A stretch of DNA of 64,000 bases, from positions 142,760 to 206,759 of the forward strand of contig JANSYI010000016.1 in assembly GCA_024742475.1 (NCBI GenBank), read 5' to 3'. Below the pieces are notes generated by a model. That model was not told the origin of the DNA. It made no database searches and worked only from the letters and a program-made list of their open reading frames with translations. Position 1 is the stretch's first letter. The number at the start of each line of letters is the position of its first letter. Shown here piece after piece: positions 56,223 through 64,000 of this stretch. The stretch comes from a bacterium (GTDB lineage Bacteria > Myxococcota_A > Polyangia > Nannocystales > Nannocystaceae). Both the position numbers and the translations under genes were made by a program.

Positions 56223-58550
56223 GTGGCCAAGACGGAGATCAAAGTCGGATTCGGCGACCAGGTGAAGGCCGTCTCGGTCGAGCTCCCCAAGGGCGAAGCC
56301 AAGCCCTGGGACGCGGACGCGCAGCTCGAGGTCGTCGGCAAGCCGATCCCGCGGCGCGACGGCGCGCTCAAGGTCAGCGGCCGGGCCAAGTACACCTACG
56401 ACGTCAACCTCCCCGGCATGCTCTACGCCGCGGTCGTCCGCTCGCCCCTGCCGGCAGCGAAGGTCGTCTCTGTCGACACCAGCGCGGCCGAGAAGATCGC
56501 CGGGGTCAAGGCCGTCGTGCAGGTCGCCGAGAAGGGCGACGCGGTGCTCTTCGCAGGCCAAGACGTCGCCGCCGTCGTCGCCGAGCGGCCCGAGCAGGCG
56601 TGGCAGGCCGCCCGCGCGGTCAAGGTCGAGTACGAGCAGCGACGCTTCGTCACCCGGCTCGCGTTCGCGGCCACGCCCGACGCCCCGCTCGTGCATCGGG
56701 GCGCTGTCGAGGAGCGACGCACCGAAGGCCACGTCACCGAAGGCGGGGGCGGTGACGCCCAGGGCAACAAACGTCCGCTGCGTCCCATGAAGAAGGGCGA
56801 CGTCAGCAAAGGGCTCAAAGGCGCCACCGTGCACGAGGCGGTCTACGAGACGCAGGTGCAGACCCACTCGGCGCTCGAGACCCACGGAATCGTCGCGCGC
56901 TGGGACGACGACGAGCACCTGACGGTGTGGGCCTCCACGCAGAGCATCTTCAGCGTGCGCGACGAGCTGGCCGAGGTGTTCGACCTCAAGCCCACCAACG
57001 TTCGCGTGCACACCGACTACCTCGGGGGTGGATTCGGCGCGAAGTTCGGCGCCTCGGCGCCCGGATCCCGGCTGGGCACCATCGCCGCGCGGCTCGCCAA
57101 GCAGACGGGCGCCCCGGTCAAGTTGATGTGCGACCGGCACGAAGAGCAGGTCTGTACCGGCAACCGCCCCGACTCGATTCAGACGGTCAAGGTCGCCGGC
57201 AAGGGCACGGCGCTCACCGCCATTGAAGTGCAGTCGATCGGCACCGCCGGCATCGGCACTGGGGCGGGCGTCGGGCGCAACGCCTTCGCCGTGTACACCA
57301 AGTGCCCCAACATCCTCGTCGACAGCAGCGACGTGTTCACCAACGCCGGCCCGGGCACGGCCATGCGAGCCCCGGGTCACCCGCAGGGCGCATTCGCATT
57401 CGAGCTCGCGCTCGACGAACTCGCGACGAAGCTCGGCGTCGACCCCATCGAACTGAGGCTCGCCAACGACGAGCACCCCGTGCGGCTGTGGCAGTTCGAG
57501 GAGGGCGCGAAGCGGTTCGACTGGAAGGCCAAGCGTGCCGAGTCGAAGCGCCTGCGCGAGGGTAAGGCCCGCATTCGCCGAGGCTGCGGCGTGGCGGCGT
57601 CGATCTGGGGCGACTTCGGCCGCCCCAAGGCCGCCGTCGTGACGTGCTCGGTCCTCCGTGACGGATCGGTCGAGATTCGCAACGGGGTGCAAGACATCGG
57701 CACCGGCATCCCGACCGTGCTCGCGCAGATCGGGGCCGAGGTCTTCACCCGCCCGCTCGACACCATCATCGTCCGCTACGGCGACAGCGAGCTGGGCAGC
57801 TCCGTCGGCAGCGGCGGCTCGCAGACGACCTCGAGCGTCACGCCTGCGGTCCGCAACGCCTGCGAGGACGCCAAGGAGAAGTTCATCGAGCACGTCGCCG
57901 AGCTGCTCGGAGCGAAGCCGGCCGACGTCTCGTGGGCCAACGACGGCACCCTCTCCGCGGGAGGGGCGTCGATCACCTTTGCCCAGGCGTGCAAGAAGAT
58001 CCCCGGCGAGTCGATCACCGCAACGGCCGACCGCCCTGCCACCTACGGCAACCACCCCATGCCGTTCCTGGGCGCGCCGATGCCCCAGATCGCCGGTGTG
58101 CAGTTCGCCGAGGTCGAAGTCGACACCTGGACGGGCGTGGTGAGAGCCAAGCACGTGCTCGCGATGCACGACTGCGGCCGGGTGATGAACCGCCTGACCT
58201 GCACCAGCCAGGTCAACGGCGGGGTCATCCTCGGCACGAGCTACGCCCTGATGGAGCAGCGGGTCATGGACCACGACGTCGGACGCATGCTCAACCCCAA
58301 CCTCGAGTCGTACAAGATCTGCGGCGCCGCAGACACCCCCGAGATCGAGGTCGTGCTCACCGACGTGTACACCGGGGCCAACAACACCGGCGCCGCCGGC
58401 ATCGGCGAGCCCTCGACCATCCCCACCGCGGCGGCGCTCGCGTGCGCCGTCTTCGACGCGCTCGGCGAGCCGGTCCGTCGCCTGCCCATGACACCATCCC
58501 GTGTGCTCGCCGCCTTGGGCGCGGTGCCCGCCCCGAAAGGCCTTGGATGA
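56223..58550 (+). CDS. PaoC-type molybdopterin-binding subunit
   Basis: 775 residues from GTG 56223, directly after the previous stop. Xanthine-oxidase-family large subunit: G-G-G-F-G-A-K-F, R-A-P-G-H-P-Q-G-A and the catalytic Glu in G-I-G-E-P-S-T-I-P. Oxidises aldehydes or heteroaromatics at Mo. About 35 residues with an unusual Gly/Glu/Arg-rich stretch (E-E-R-R-T-E-G-H-V-T-E-G-G) are inserted near 165-195 relative to typical members. Confidence 0.92.
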   Translation: MAKTEIKVGFGDQVKAVSVELPKGEAKPWDADAQLEVVGKPIPRRDGALKVSGRAKYTYDVNLPGMLYAAVVRSPLPAAKVVSVDTSAAEKIAGVKAVVQVAEKGDAVLFAGQDVAAVVAERPEQAWQAARAVKVEYEQRRFVTRLAFAATPDAPLVHRGAVEERRTEGHVTEGGGGDAQGNKRPLRPMKKGDVSKGLKGATVHEAVYETQVQTHSALETHGIVARWDDDEHLTVWASTQSIFSVRDELAEVFDLKPTNVRVHTDYLGGGFGAKFGASAPGSRLGTIAARLAKQTGAPVKLMCDRHEEQVCTGNRPDSIQTVKVAGKGTALTAIEVQSIGTAGIGTGAGVGRNAFAVYTKCPNILVDSSDVFTNAGPGTAMRAPGHPQGAFAFELALDELATKLGVDPIELRLANDEHPVRLWQFEEGAKRFDWKAKRAESKRLREGKARIRRGCGVAASIWGDFGRPKAAVVTCSVLRDGSVEIRNGVQDIGTGIPTVLAQIGAEVFTRPLDTIIVRYGDSELGSSVGSGGSQTTSSVTPAVRNACEDAKEKFIEHVAELLGAKPADVSWANDGTLSAGGASITFAQACKKIPGESITATADRPATYGNHPMPFLGAPMPQIAGVQFAEVEVDTWTGVVRAKHVLAMHDCGRVMNRLTCTSQVNGGVILGTSYALMEQRVMDHDVGRMLNPNLESYKICGAADTPEIEVVLTDVYTGANNTGAAGIGEPSTIPTAAALACAVFDALGEPVRRLPMTPSRVLAALGAVPAPKGLG

Positions 58551-59557
58551 ACCCGTTCACGCTCGTTCGACTCCCCACCCTCGACGCCGCGCGCGAGCGC
58601 GTCTCCGCCGAACCCCAGCGCCGCACGTTTCGGGCCGGCGGCATCGACTTGCTCGACCGCATGAAGGAGGGCCTCGACGCTCCCGACGAGCTCATCGAGC
58701 TGCACGCGATCGCCGGTGAACACGGCGCCCGGATGCGCGGCATCGCGGCCACCGAAGACGGAGGCTGGCGGATCGGCGCCCTCGTCACGCTCGGGCAGCT
58801 CGCCGGCTACGACGACTTGCCCCCCGCCTACGGGGCGATCAAGGACGCCGCCGGCAACGCCGCGACGCCTTCGATTCGCAACGGCGCCACCGTCGGCGGC
58901 AACCTGCTTCAGCGCCCGCGGTGCTGGTACTTCCGGCACTCGGACCTGCTGTGCCTGAAGAAGGGCGGCTACGAGTGCCTCGCGGTCAGCGGCGACAACC
59001 GCTTCAACGCGATCCTCGGCGGCGGCCCCAGCTTCATCGTGCACCCCTCGAGCCTCGGCTCGGCCGTGGTCGCGCTCGACGCAAAGGTCACCATCGCCGG
59101 CGAGTCCGGCCTACGCACCATTCCCGCGGACCAGCTGTTCGCACCTCCGACCGTCGATCCCACCCGTGAGCACACCCTCGCCCCGGGGGAGGTCCTCGTC
59201 AGCGTCGACCTGCCGCCTGCCCTCCCGGGACAGCGCTCCGCCTACCACTTCGCCAAAGAGAAGCAGTCTCAAGACTGGCCGCTGGCCGAAGCGAGCGTGC
59301 GTTGTACGGTCGAAGGTGGGGTGATTCAAGACCTGCGCGTAGCCTTGGGGCACGTCGCTCCGATCCCCTGGCGCAGCAAGGAGGCCGAGGATGTGCTCGA
59401 AGGTGCGGCGCCATCGGCCGAGGTCTTCGCCAAGGCCGCGCAGGCTGCACTCTCGGTCGCAGAGCCTCTCGAGGGCAACGCGTACAAGGTGCCTCTCGCC
59501 CAAGGCGTACTCCGCTACGCGCTCCATTTCGCGACCTCCACTCCCCTCCCCGCGTGA
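58547..59557 (+). CDS. PaoB-type FAD subunit with a [4Fe-4S] insertion
   Basis: 336 residues; the ATG overlaps the previous stop by 4 nt. FAD-binding motif N-G-A-T-V-G-G-N-L and a segment R-P-R-C-W-Y-F-R-H-S-D-L-L-C-L-K...Y-E-C that matches the extra cluster-binding insertion of E. coli PaoB. Passes electrons from the Mo site to an acceptor. Confidence 0.9.
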   Translation: MNPFTLVRLPTLDAARERVSAEPQRRTFRAGGIDLLDRMKEGLDAPDELIELHAIAGEHGARMRGIAATEDGGWRIGALVTLGQLAGYDDLPPAYGAIKDAAGNAATPSIRNGATVGGNLLQRPRCWYFRHSDLLCLKKGGYECLAVSGDNRFNAILGGGPSFIVHPSSLGSAVVALDAKVTIAGESGLRTIPADQLFAPPTVDPTREHTLAPGEVLVSVDLPPALPGQRSAYHFAKEKQSQDWPLAEASVRCTVEGGVIQDLRVALGHVAPIPWRSKEAEDVLEGAAPSAEVFAKAAQAALSVAEPLEGNAYKVPLAQGVLRYALHFATSTPLPA

Positions 59558-59565
59558 GCAGGACC

Positions 59566-59799
59566 ATGCCCAACTTCGACGATCTCTCCCGCCAGATGGC
59601 CGAGTCTGACGCCCCGGTTTGCCGTCATTTGCGCACCAAGGCGCTCCACGTGTACGGGCAGGACACCCCCGACGCCTACCTCACCTCGCACTCCAGCAGC
59701 TATCACTGCCTGCGGACCCAGTTCATCACGGGGCCCGACCAGGCCCCGTGCCTGCCAGAGTCGTGTCAGTCCGCCAGGGTCTGTTTCGAGCAGCGCTGA
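59566..59799 (+). CDS. 77-residue cysteine-containing protein of the oxidoreductase operon
   Basis: ATG 59566, 8 bp after the FAD subunit. Five Cys and several His (C-R-H-L-R-T, Y-H-C-L-R-T, C-L-P-E-S-C, V-C-F). No signal. Not recognised. The usual maturation factor (PaoD/XdhC) is absent; a metal-binding or redox accessory role is possible. Confidence 0.65.
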   Translation: MPNFDDLSRQMAESDAPVCRHLRTKALHVYGQDTPDAYLTSHSSSYHCLRTQFITGPDQAPCLPESCQSARVCFEQR

Positions 59800-59860
59800 G
59801 CCGCGGGGCGGCCGCGAAAATGCGGTCTGCAGCCCTTGTCAGGTTGGGTCGACAGTGGGA

Positions 59861-59866
59861 TATCTT
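59861..59866 (+). promoter_or_regulatory. -10-like TATCTT of trxA
   Basis: TTGTCA (59836-59841) lies 19 bp upstream; TATCTT ends 8 nt before the ATG at 59875. Confidence 0.45.
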
Positions 59867-59874
59867 GCGCACTG

Positions 59875-60207
59875 ATGGCCAGCGACAACGTGACCAACAC
59901 CACCGACGGCAGCTTCTCCAGCGACGTCCTGGAGTCTGACACGCCCGTGCTCGTGGACTTCTGGGCCACGTGGTGTGGGCCCTGCAAAGCGATCGCCCCC
60001 CACGTCGAGGCCGTGGCCGACGAGCTGGCGGGCAAGGCACGGGTCGTGAAGATGGACATCGACTCCAACCCGCAGACCCCGGCCAAGTACGGCATCCGCA
60101 GCATCCCCACCCTGCTCGTCTTCAAGGGCGGCGAGGTCGTGGACCAGCTCGTAGGCAACCCGGGCAGCAAGTCGAAGATCGCCGACCTGCTCGGCCGTCA
60201 CGTCTGA
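59875..60207 (+). CDS. trxA: Thioredoxin
   Basis: 110 residues from ATG 59875. Active site F-W-A-T-W-C-G-P-C-K, cis-Pro in R-S-I-P-T-L-L-V-F, length as TrxA (109). Cytoplasmic dithiol reductant. It has its own promoter-like element and a terminator-like hairpin, so it is probably monocistronic. Confidence 0.96.
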   Translation: MASDNVTNTTDGSFSSDVLESDTPVLVDFWATWCGPCKAIAPHVEAVADELAGKARVVKMDIDSNPQTPAKYGIRSIPTLLVFKGGEVVDQLVGNPGSKSKIADLLGRHV

Positions 60208-60226
60208 GCGAGCCCTCTCCACCTTC

Positions 60227-60259
60227 GAGGCCGCCCGAGCGCTCTGCTCCGGCGGCCTC
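60227..60259 (+). terminator. Terminator-like hairpin after trxA
   Basis: 9-bp perfect stem gaggccgcc / ggcggcctc with a 15-nt loop, 19 bp past the stop, followed by gttgcgt. Confidence 0.5.
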
Positions 60260-60277
60260 GTTGCGTCGGGTACCCAG

Positions 60278-60316
60278 CTCAGGGATCCGGCTCAGGGATC
60301 CGGCTCAGGGATCCGG
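60278..60316. repeat. Three tandem 13-bp repeats plus partial copy
   Basis: ctcagggatccgg is repeated at 60278, 60291 and 60304, and a degenerate fourth copy runs over the stop of the next minus-strand gene. Each unit carries TGA on the minus strand. Confidence 0.9.
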
Positions 60317-60317
60317 C

Positions 60318-61388
60318 TCAGGGCTCCAGGCACAGCGCCCGGGCGCGAATCGTCAGCGAGAAGATGCCGTCGGCGCGCCCGCAGGTTCGCCACCCGTTGG
60401 CCTGGCCGGGCAGCGGATGTGAGGCTTCGATGACCGAGGTCACCACACCGAAGCCGCCGCCGGACACTGCGATTCCAGTCGGGCACGTGACCTCGACGCA
60501 GTCGGACGATCCACCCCCTTCGACTTCGACACTCTCGGTGTACACGGAGGTCTGGGCACCCCGCGGCAGCACGGTGCAGTAGGCGTCGACCTCGACCTCG
60601 GCCGGCTGCAACATGCCCGACCCACACACGCGCCAGTGGCTCCCGTCCTCGTCGGGCTCGGATCCTTGAAACTCGAAGTCGGGGCCCCAGCGGCCACCAC
60701 CGCCGACGAGGGTGCTCCCCGGGGGGCATTGCACGTCGTAGCAGCTGGTCCCCTCGTCCCCTTCGAGGAGGTAGGTCTCGCTGACCACGAACACGTCGCC
60801 CTGTGCCTCGGTACAGCGAGCATAGCCCTGCCCGAGGGCGCTGGGGTCTTGCGGGTCGGGACCGGTGCAGGTCGTCCACGCAATCATGTCCGCGGTGCGG
60901 TGGGACGTGTGTGCCAGCAGCCCGTCGAGCACGAACCCGCCGCCGAGCGGCCGGCTCTCCGAGCACTCGGCGCGAAGGCACGGCGGGTCGTCGAGAATGG
61001 GCAGGAGGGTCGCAGGATCGACGACGGTGAACGCGTCGGTGACGACGAGCGGCTCGACGCACAGCGTGCCGATCAGAACCTCTGAACCCGGACACGCTGG
61101 TTCCGTGCCGGTCGAGTCGCCGGGCCCGGTCGTGCTCGTCGAGGCTGCCCCCGACTCGCCGCTCGACGACGAAGAGCCGGCGACGCTGGTCGTGCTGCTC
61201 GAAGTGGAATCGTCCGTCGTCGCGACGGTCGTCGGCGGCATCGTGGTGGGGACCGCCGCGGTCGTCGAGCTGCTGGGGTCGGTGGTGCTCGTCGACGCGT
61301 CCCCCTGCGCGTCGCCGCCGGGCGGATCGGCGAAGCACCCTCCGACCAAGAGGACGACGAGCGCACCGCAACCACACCGAGCCACCAC
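60318..61388 (-). CDS. Hypothetical lipoprotein with Ser/Thr stalk and paired-Cys domain
   Basis: 356 residues from GTG 61386-61388. Lipobox L-V-G-G-C. A long Ser/Thr stalk (about 25-95), then a domain with a repeating theme C-P-x-G-x-x-x-x-G-G-G ... W-x-x-C, occurring three times (e.g. C-P-P-G-S-T-L-V-G-G-G-G and C-P-T-G-I-A-V-S-G-G-G). Similar Cys/Gly modules occur in secreted myxobacterial and actinobacterial proteins. TAGACT ends 6 nt before the GTG. Confidence 0.7.
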   Translation of the reverse strand: MVARCGCGALVVLLVGGCFADPPGGDAQGDASTSTTDPSSSTTAAVPTTMPPTTVATTDDSTSSSTTSVAGSSSSSGESGAASTSTTGPGDSTGTEPACPGSEVLIGTLCVEPLVVTDAFTVVDPATLLPILDDPPCLRAECSESRPLGGGFVLDGLLAHTSHRTADMIAWTTCTGPDPQDPSALGQGYARCTEAQGDVFVVSETYLLEGDEGTSCYDVQCPPGSTLVGGGGRWGPDFEFQGSEPDEDGSHWRVCGSGMLQPAEVEVDAYCTVLPRGAQTSVYTESVEVEGGGSSDCVEVTCPTGIAVSGGGFGVVTSVIEASHPLPGQANGWRTCGRADGIFSLTIRARALCLEP

Positions 61389-61394
61389 CCATGC

Positions 61395-61400
61395 AGTCTA
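61395..61400 (-). promoter_or_regulatory. -10-like TAGACT, leaderless spacing
   Basis: Minus-strand TAGACT ends 6 nt before GTG 61388, selecting this frame over the overlapping ATG frame at 61392. Confidence 0.4.
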
Positions 61401-61410
61401 CCAGGCCCCC

Positions 61411-61439
61411 AAACGAAGAAGGCCCGCACGTGGCGGGCC
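61411..61439 (-). terminator. Intrinsic terminator of the transglutaminase-like gene
   Basis: On the minus strand a 7-bp GC stem ggcccgc/gcgggcc (61421-61439) is followed by TTCTTCGTTT. It lies 24 bp past the stop at 61464. The clearest rho-independent terminator in the window. Confidence 0.7.
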
Positions 61440-61463
61440 TCTCGAGCGCTTGCGAGGCAGGAC

Positions 61464-63617
61464 TCAGCCGCTGGCGCCGACCAGCTCGAACGAGGAGCTG
61501 TTGGCGTAGCCACGGACCATCACGTGGATGACCGAGGGCTCGGCCAGGTTGACCGAGCAGGTCTCGTTCGACGAGGCGGCGTAGGGCCGGCAGTCGAAGG
61601 TCGCGGTGCTGGGCGCATCACCCACGCGCACGTAGAGGTCGGCGTCGTTGGTGCCGGTCATCGTGAAGTCGTAGCTTCCCGCGGGCACCAGCGGCGTCTC
61701 GAAGCGAAGCTCTTCCGAGCGCGCCACGGTGCCGCTCTCGTCCATCCCGGCCCACCCCTCGTCGTCACCACCATCGGAGCCACCGTCGGATTCGCCGGTG
61801 ACCGTCAGGCGGTAGGAGTTGGTGTCGCCGTAGCCATGCACCATCAGGTGAACGGTCGCCGAAGCCTCGAGCACCACTTCGCAGGTCTCTTCGCTGCCGT
61901 TGAGGTAGGGGCGGCAGTCGTACGCCTCGAGCGTGGGCTCGGAGCCGACGCGCACGTAGAGGTCTGCATCGCCGCTGGGGTCGGTGGGGTCGTGCGCCAA
62001 GGTGACGGTGTATCGACCCGCCTCCAGCTGGACCTCGTGCATGTCGCGAGCGTCGCGGTCGACCGTGCCCGCGGCGCTGAGGAAGGCTTCGATCTCACCG
62101 CCCCCGCCGGGCTCGGCCGCGCAGCTCGCCGGCTCGTTCGCGCACAGCAGCAGCGCACGGGCACGATCGTACGAGACGTAGGGGTTGTCGTTGTCGCCCC
62201 CGGTGTCGTCCTGGTTCTCGCCCCATCCGATCGCGCTGATCGCCTTCCACATGAAGTCGGGGTGCAGTTCCTTGTTGTTGGGGCCCCACGAGACCACGGG
62301 GTCTTCGATCCACTCGCCACCGAGGATCATGCCGTCGCCGTCGAGCTCGAGCACGTAGTTGAGCTCGACATCGACCGGCGCGACCTCGCGGTCGTCGGCG
62401 CGGCGCATCAGCTCGTCCACGGGCACGGCGTCGCTGATCATCTCGTAGTTGAGGGTGATCTGGACGAAGCGCTCGGCCGCCGCGTTGAACTCGTAGTCAC
62501 TGCCGGCGGCGCCGATGAGCTCGTTGGCCCGATCGGCCGAGATTTCGTGTTGCGCGCTGATGTCGTAGGACACGACCGGGAAGTTCCAGATCTGGTAGTC
62601 CCAGTTGTGGTCGATGATGAACGCCGGCCGCGCGTCGGCGGTGCCGGTCGCCAGCTCGCGCGCGCCTCGACCGAGCATGCCGGTGATGGCGACGTGGAAC
62701 GAGCCGGCGTTGAGGTCACGACAGGCGACTTCGGTGGGGCGACCGAACTCGTCGCGCTCGATCTCGTCGGGCCGAGTGTTGCAGCGGCGGCCGCTGAAGG
62801 TGGCCTGGTCGCTGAAGTAGAGCTCGGTCATGAGCGCTTCGATGTCAGCCATTCGCCAGGTGACGCAGCCTTCGTCTCCCTGGGCGCACTCGACGACGCG
62901 GCCCTCCTCCATGCGCACGGTGATGTCACGCTGGGGGAAGCCGAGCGGCTCGGTGGTGGCGTACGACGCCCAGCCGTTGCAGTGGCCCCACCAGCTCTCG
63001 GGCTCGACCCACTGGTACTGGCCCTGGTTCTGCATCTCCCACGCGGTGGCCGGACCCGTGACGCGCACCTGCGGGTGCTCGATTTCCTCGCAGTTGTCCG
63101 GGTCGTCGACGTAGTCGGCGTAGGTGCAGTGCGAGACTGCCGGCACGTCGACCTCTTGGCCGGGGTGGAACATGACGTCGTACTTCTCGATGGGTGAGAG
63201 CCGGTCGACGTCGGAGTGGTCGTTGTAGTCCTCGCTTGCGCCCGGCTGCCAGCGCCACGCGGTTCCGTTCTTGGACTGCGGCCACCACTGGGATGCGAAC
63301 ACGTTCCAGTCGGTGTGCCCCGAGGACGGGGTGCCTTCGAGTCGGTGATAGACGCTGCCTTCGACGATGTCGGGGTGGAGTCGAGAGACGCGGTTCGCGT
63401 CGTCGATCGCTTCCTTCTTGCCCTCGCTGTCGAACCCGACCACCGCGTGGGCGCCCCCGCGAATCTGCTCCCCGTCGGGCCCGGAGTAGCCGAACACGTA
63501 GAAGTACGAGCCGTCACGGAAGTCCGCAGCGGGCTCGGCGTCATCGTGGGTGTCCGCTCCGTCGGCGCATCCAGCAAACAAGGTCAAAGCGGCGAGGGCT
63601 GTCAGACGGAGTTTCAT
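61464..63617 (-). CDS. Transglutaminase-like (elicitor type) lipoprotein with two PPC domains
   Basis: 717 residues from ATG 63617, with a GAGGG site just upstream. Lipobox F-A-G-C (Cys17). The segment E-S-W-W-G-H-C-N-G-W-A-S-Y-A (Cys213 as likely nucleophile) with later S-F-H-V-A-I-T-G (His308) and I-I-D-H-N-W-D-Y-Q-I-W-N (His337) matches the papain-like pattern of transglutaminase-elicitor proteins. Two C-terminal PPC-type beta-sandwiches (about 520-605 and 640-715) share G-x-Y-x-x-T ... D-A-D-L-Y-V-R-V-G ... T-x-x-Y/F-D-C-R-P-Y and C-x-V-x-L. Likely cross-links or deamidates surface or matrix proteins, which is an inference. Confidence 0.8.
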   Translation of the reverse strand: MKLRLTALAALTLFAGCADGADTHDDAEPAADFRDGSYFYVFGYSGPDGEQIRGGAHAVVGFDSEGKKEAIDDANRVSRLHPDIVEGSVYHRLEGTPSSGHTDWNVFASQWWPQSKNGTAWRWQPGASEDYNDHSDVDRLSPIEKYDVMFHPGQEVDVPAVSHCTYADYVDDPDNCEEIEHPQVRVTGPATAWEMQNQGQYQWVEPESWWGHCNGWASYATTEPLGFPQRDITVRMEEGRVVECAQGDEGCVTWRMADIEALMTELYFSDQATFSGRRCNTRPDEIERDEFGRPTEVACRDLNAGSFHVAITGMLGRGARELATGTADARPAFIIDHNWDYQIWNFPVVSYDISAQHEISADRANELIGAAGSDYEFNAAAERFVQITLNYEMISDAVPVDELMRRADDREVAPVDVELNYVLELDGDGMILGGEWIEDPVVSWGPNNKELHPDFMWKAISAIGWGENQDDTGGDNDNPYVSYDRARALLLCANEPASCAAEPGGGGEIEAFLSAAGTVDRDARDMHEVQLEAGRYTVTLAHDPTDPSGDADLYVRVGSEPTLEAYDCRPYLNGSEETCEVVLEASATVHLMVHGYGDTNSYRLTVTGESDGGSDGGDDEGWAGMDESGTVARSEELRFETPLVPAGSYDFTMTGTNDADLYVRVGDAPSTATFDCRPYAASSNETCSVNLAEPSVIHVMVRGYANSSSFELVGASG

Positions 63618-64000
63618 CGCGCCCTCGGCTAAGGCAATGTATGTGCCAAGACCACAAGAAGTGCAGCCGCCGAAATCCCTCGGGTTTCTCCGTGCGAGCG
63701 CGCACGCACCTGACCACCACCGTTGCCGCCCTCTGGCGACACGACTTGCCAGCGCGCTCCATCACATCGAAAACACGCTGTTTTTCACGCCCCCCGTGCA
63801 ACCACGCGCCTCGTCCCACGTCCGCCCGCGCAACGACAACAGCTGACCAGCAACCCCCCTCGCCGCCTCCCCTCACCCCGCAGGGGGGAGGCGACGCAGA
63901 GGAGGCGTCAGCACCCACCCTCGAAGCCCAAGCGAGCAGACCCGAAGGGTCGCGCAGCGCTAAAGATGGCCTGCGGCTGACCGAAAAACCCCCGCGCAGC
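63618..64000. other. Intergenic region with hairpins
   Basis: No convincing gene. The part next to 63617 should hold the promoter of the transglutaminase-like gene. Further right are perfect inverted repeats gcctcccc/ggggaggc (63865-63892) and gaccc/gggtc around GAA (63939-63951); the latter resembles the hairpin at 47409-47427 in the opposite orientation. Confidence 0.55.

Noticed and set aside
54813..58274. 1153-residue antisense open frame over the molybdo-flavoenzyme genes
   Set aside because: Composition typical of antisense GC-rich frames; the plus-strand genes match PaoA and PaoC throughout.
61524..63197. 557-residue plus-strand frame over the transglutaminase-like gene
   Set aside because: Antisense shadow; no start context and no domains.

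Overview
This window comes from a very GC-rich chromosome, most likely a myxobacterium of the Nannocystis/Plesiocystis/Enhygromyxa kind (Myxococcota). The signs are many secreted lipoproteins with Ser/Thr/Asp/Gly-rich linkers, Cys-rich DUF4215-type repeats, a MYXO-CTERM-like sorting tail, a Hanks-type Ser/Thr kinase with TPRs, a PATAN/DUF4388 response regulator, and a squalene cyclase/epoxidase-like pair. The assignment is inferred from gene content only. No rRNA, tRNA, CRISPR array, insertion sequence or prophage was recognised. Coding density is high and almost every long open frame antisense to a gene here is a GC-rich shadow.

Layout. 1-6.1 kb (minus strand): an Lgt-like membrane protein cut by the window edge, a DegQ-type protease lipoprotein, an ECF sigma factor, a small unknown protein, and a Ser/Thr kinase whose TPR half lies in another frame. 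6.2-13.6 kb: a DUF4215/CAP lipoprotein, SixA phosphatase, Ppx/GppA phosphatase, a Sel1 lipoprotein, an M28 peptidase with PDZ, and an AtoE transporter. 13.6-16.6 kb: an acyl-CoA thioesterase, an enoyl-CoA hydratase and a DsbA-fold protein. 16.6-22.4 kb: a complete isc operon (iscS-iscU-iscA-hscB-hscA-fdx) headed by a MerR-type regulator with a four-cysteine cluster in the place normally held by iscR. 22.4-29 kb: secreted proteins of unknown role, a Spo0M-like arrestin-fold protein and a HEAT-like protein. 29-34 kb: carB, greA and two lipoproteins. 34-37.3 kb: two tandem related membrane proteins and two lipoproteins.

37.5-41 kb holds a divergent class II triterpene cyclase followed 4 bp later by a squalene-epoxidase-like flavoprotein, the best candidate for undescribed chemistry. 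41-47 kb: the response regulator, an RluA-type pseudouridine synthase, a CocE/NonD hydrolase and a DsbA-like lipoprotein. 47-50 kb: mtnB-mtnD-ahcY, linking methylthioadenosine salvage with S-adenosylhomocysteine hydrolysis. 50-55.5 kb: coaD with two small downstream genes, a TPR lipoprotein, a sugar-kinase-like phosphotransferase, a PMT/GT39-like membrane protein and a DUF1415 protein. 55.5-60.2 kb: a PaoABC-type periplasmic molybdo-flavoenzyme operon with a 77-residue Cys-containing protein, then thioredoxin. 60.3-64 kb: a lipoprotein, and a transglutaminase-like lipoprotein with two PPC domains.

A recurring architecture is visible: many genes have a TAnnnT -10-like hexamer ending only 6-7 nt before the start codon, which implies widespread leaderless transcription. 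I used this to choose several starts. Coordinates of starts are my own choices and are explained in the entries.
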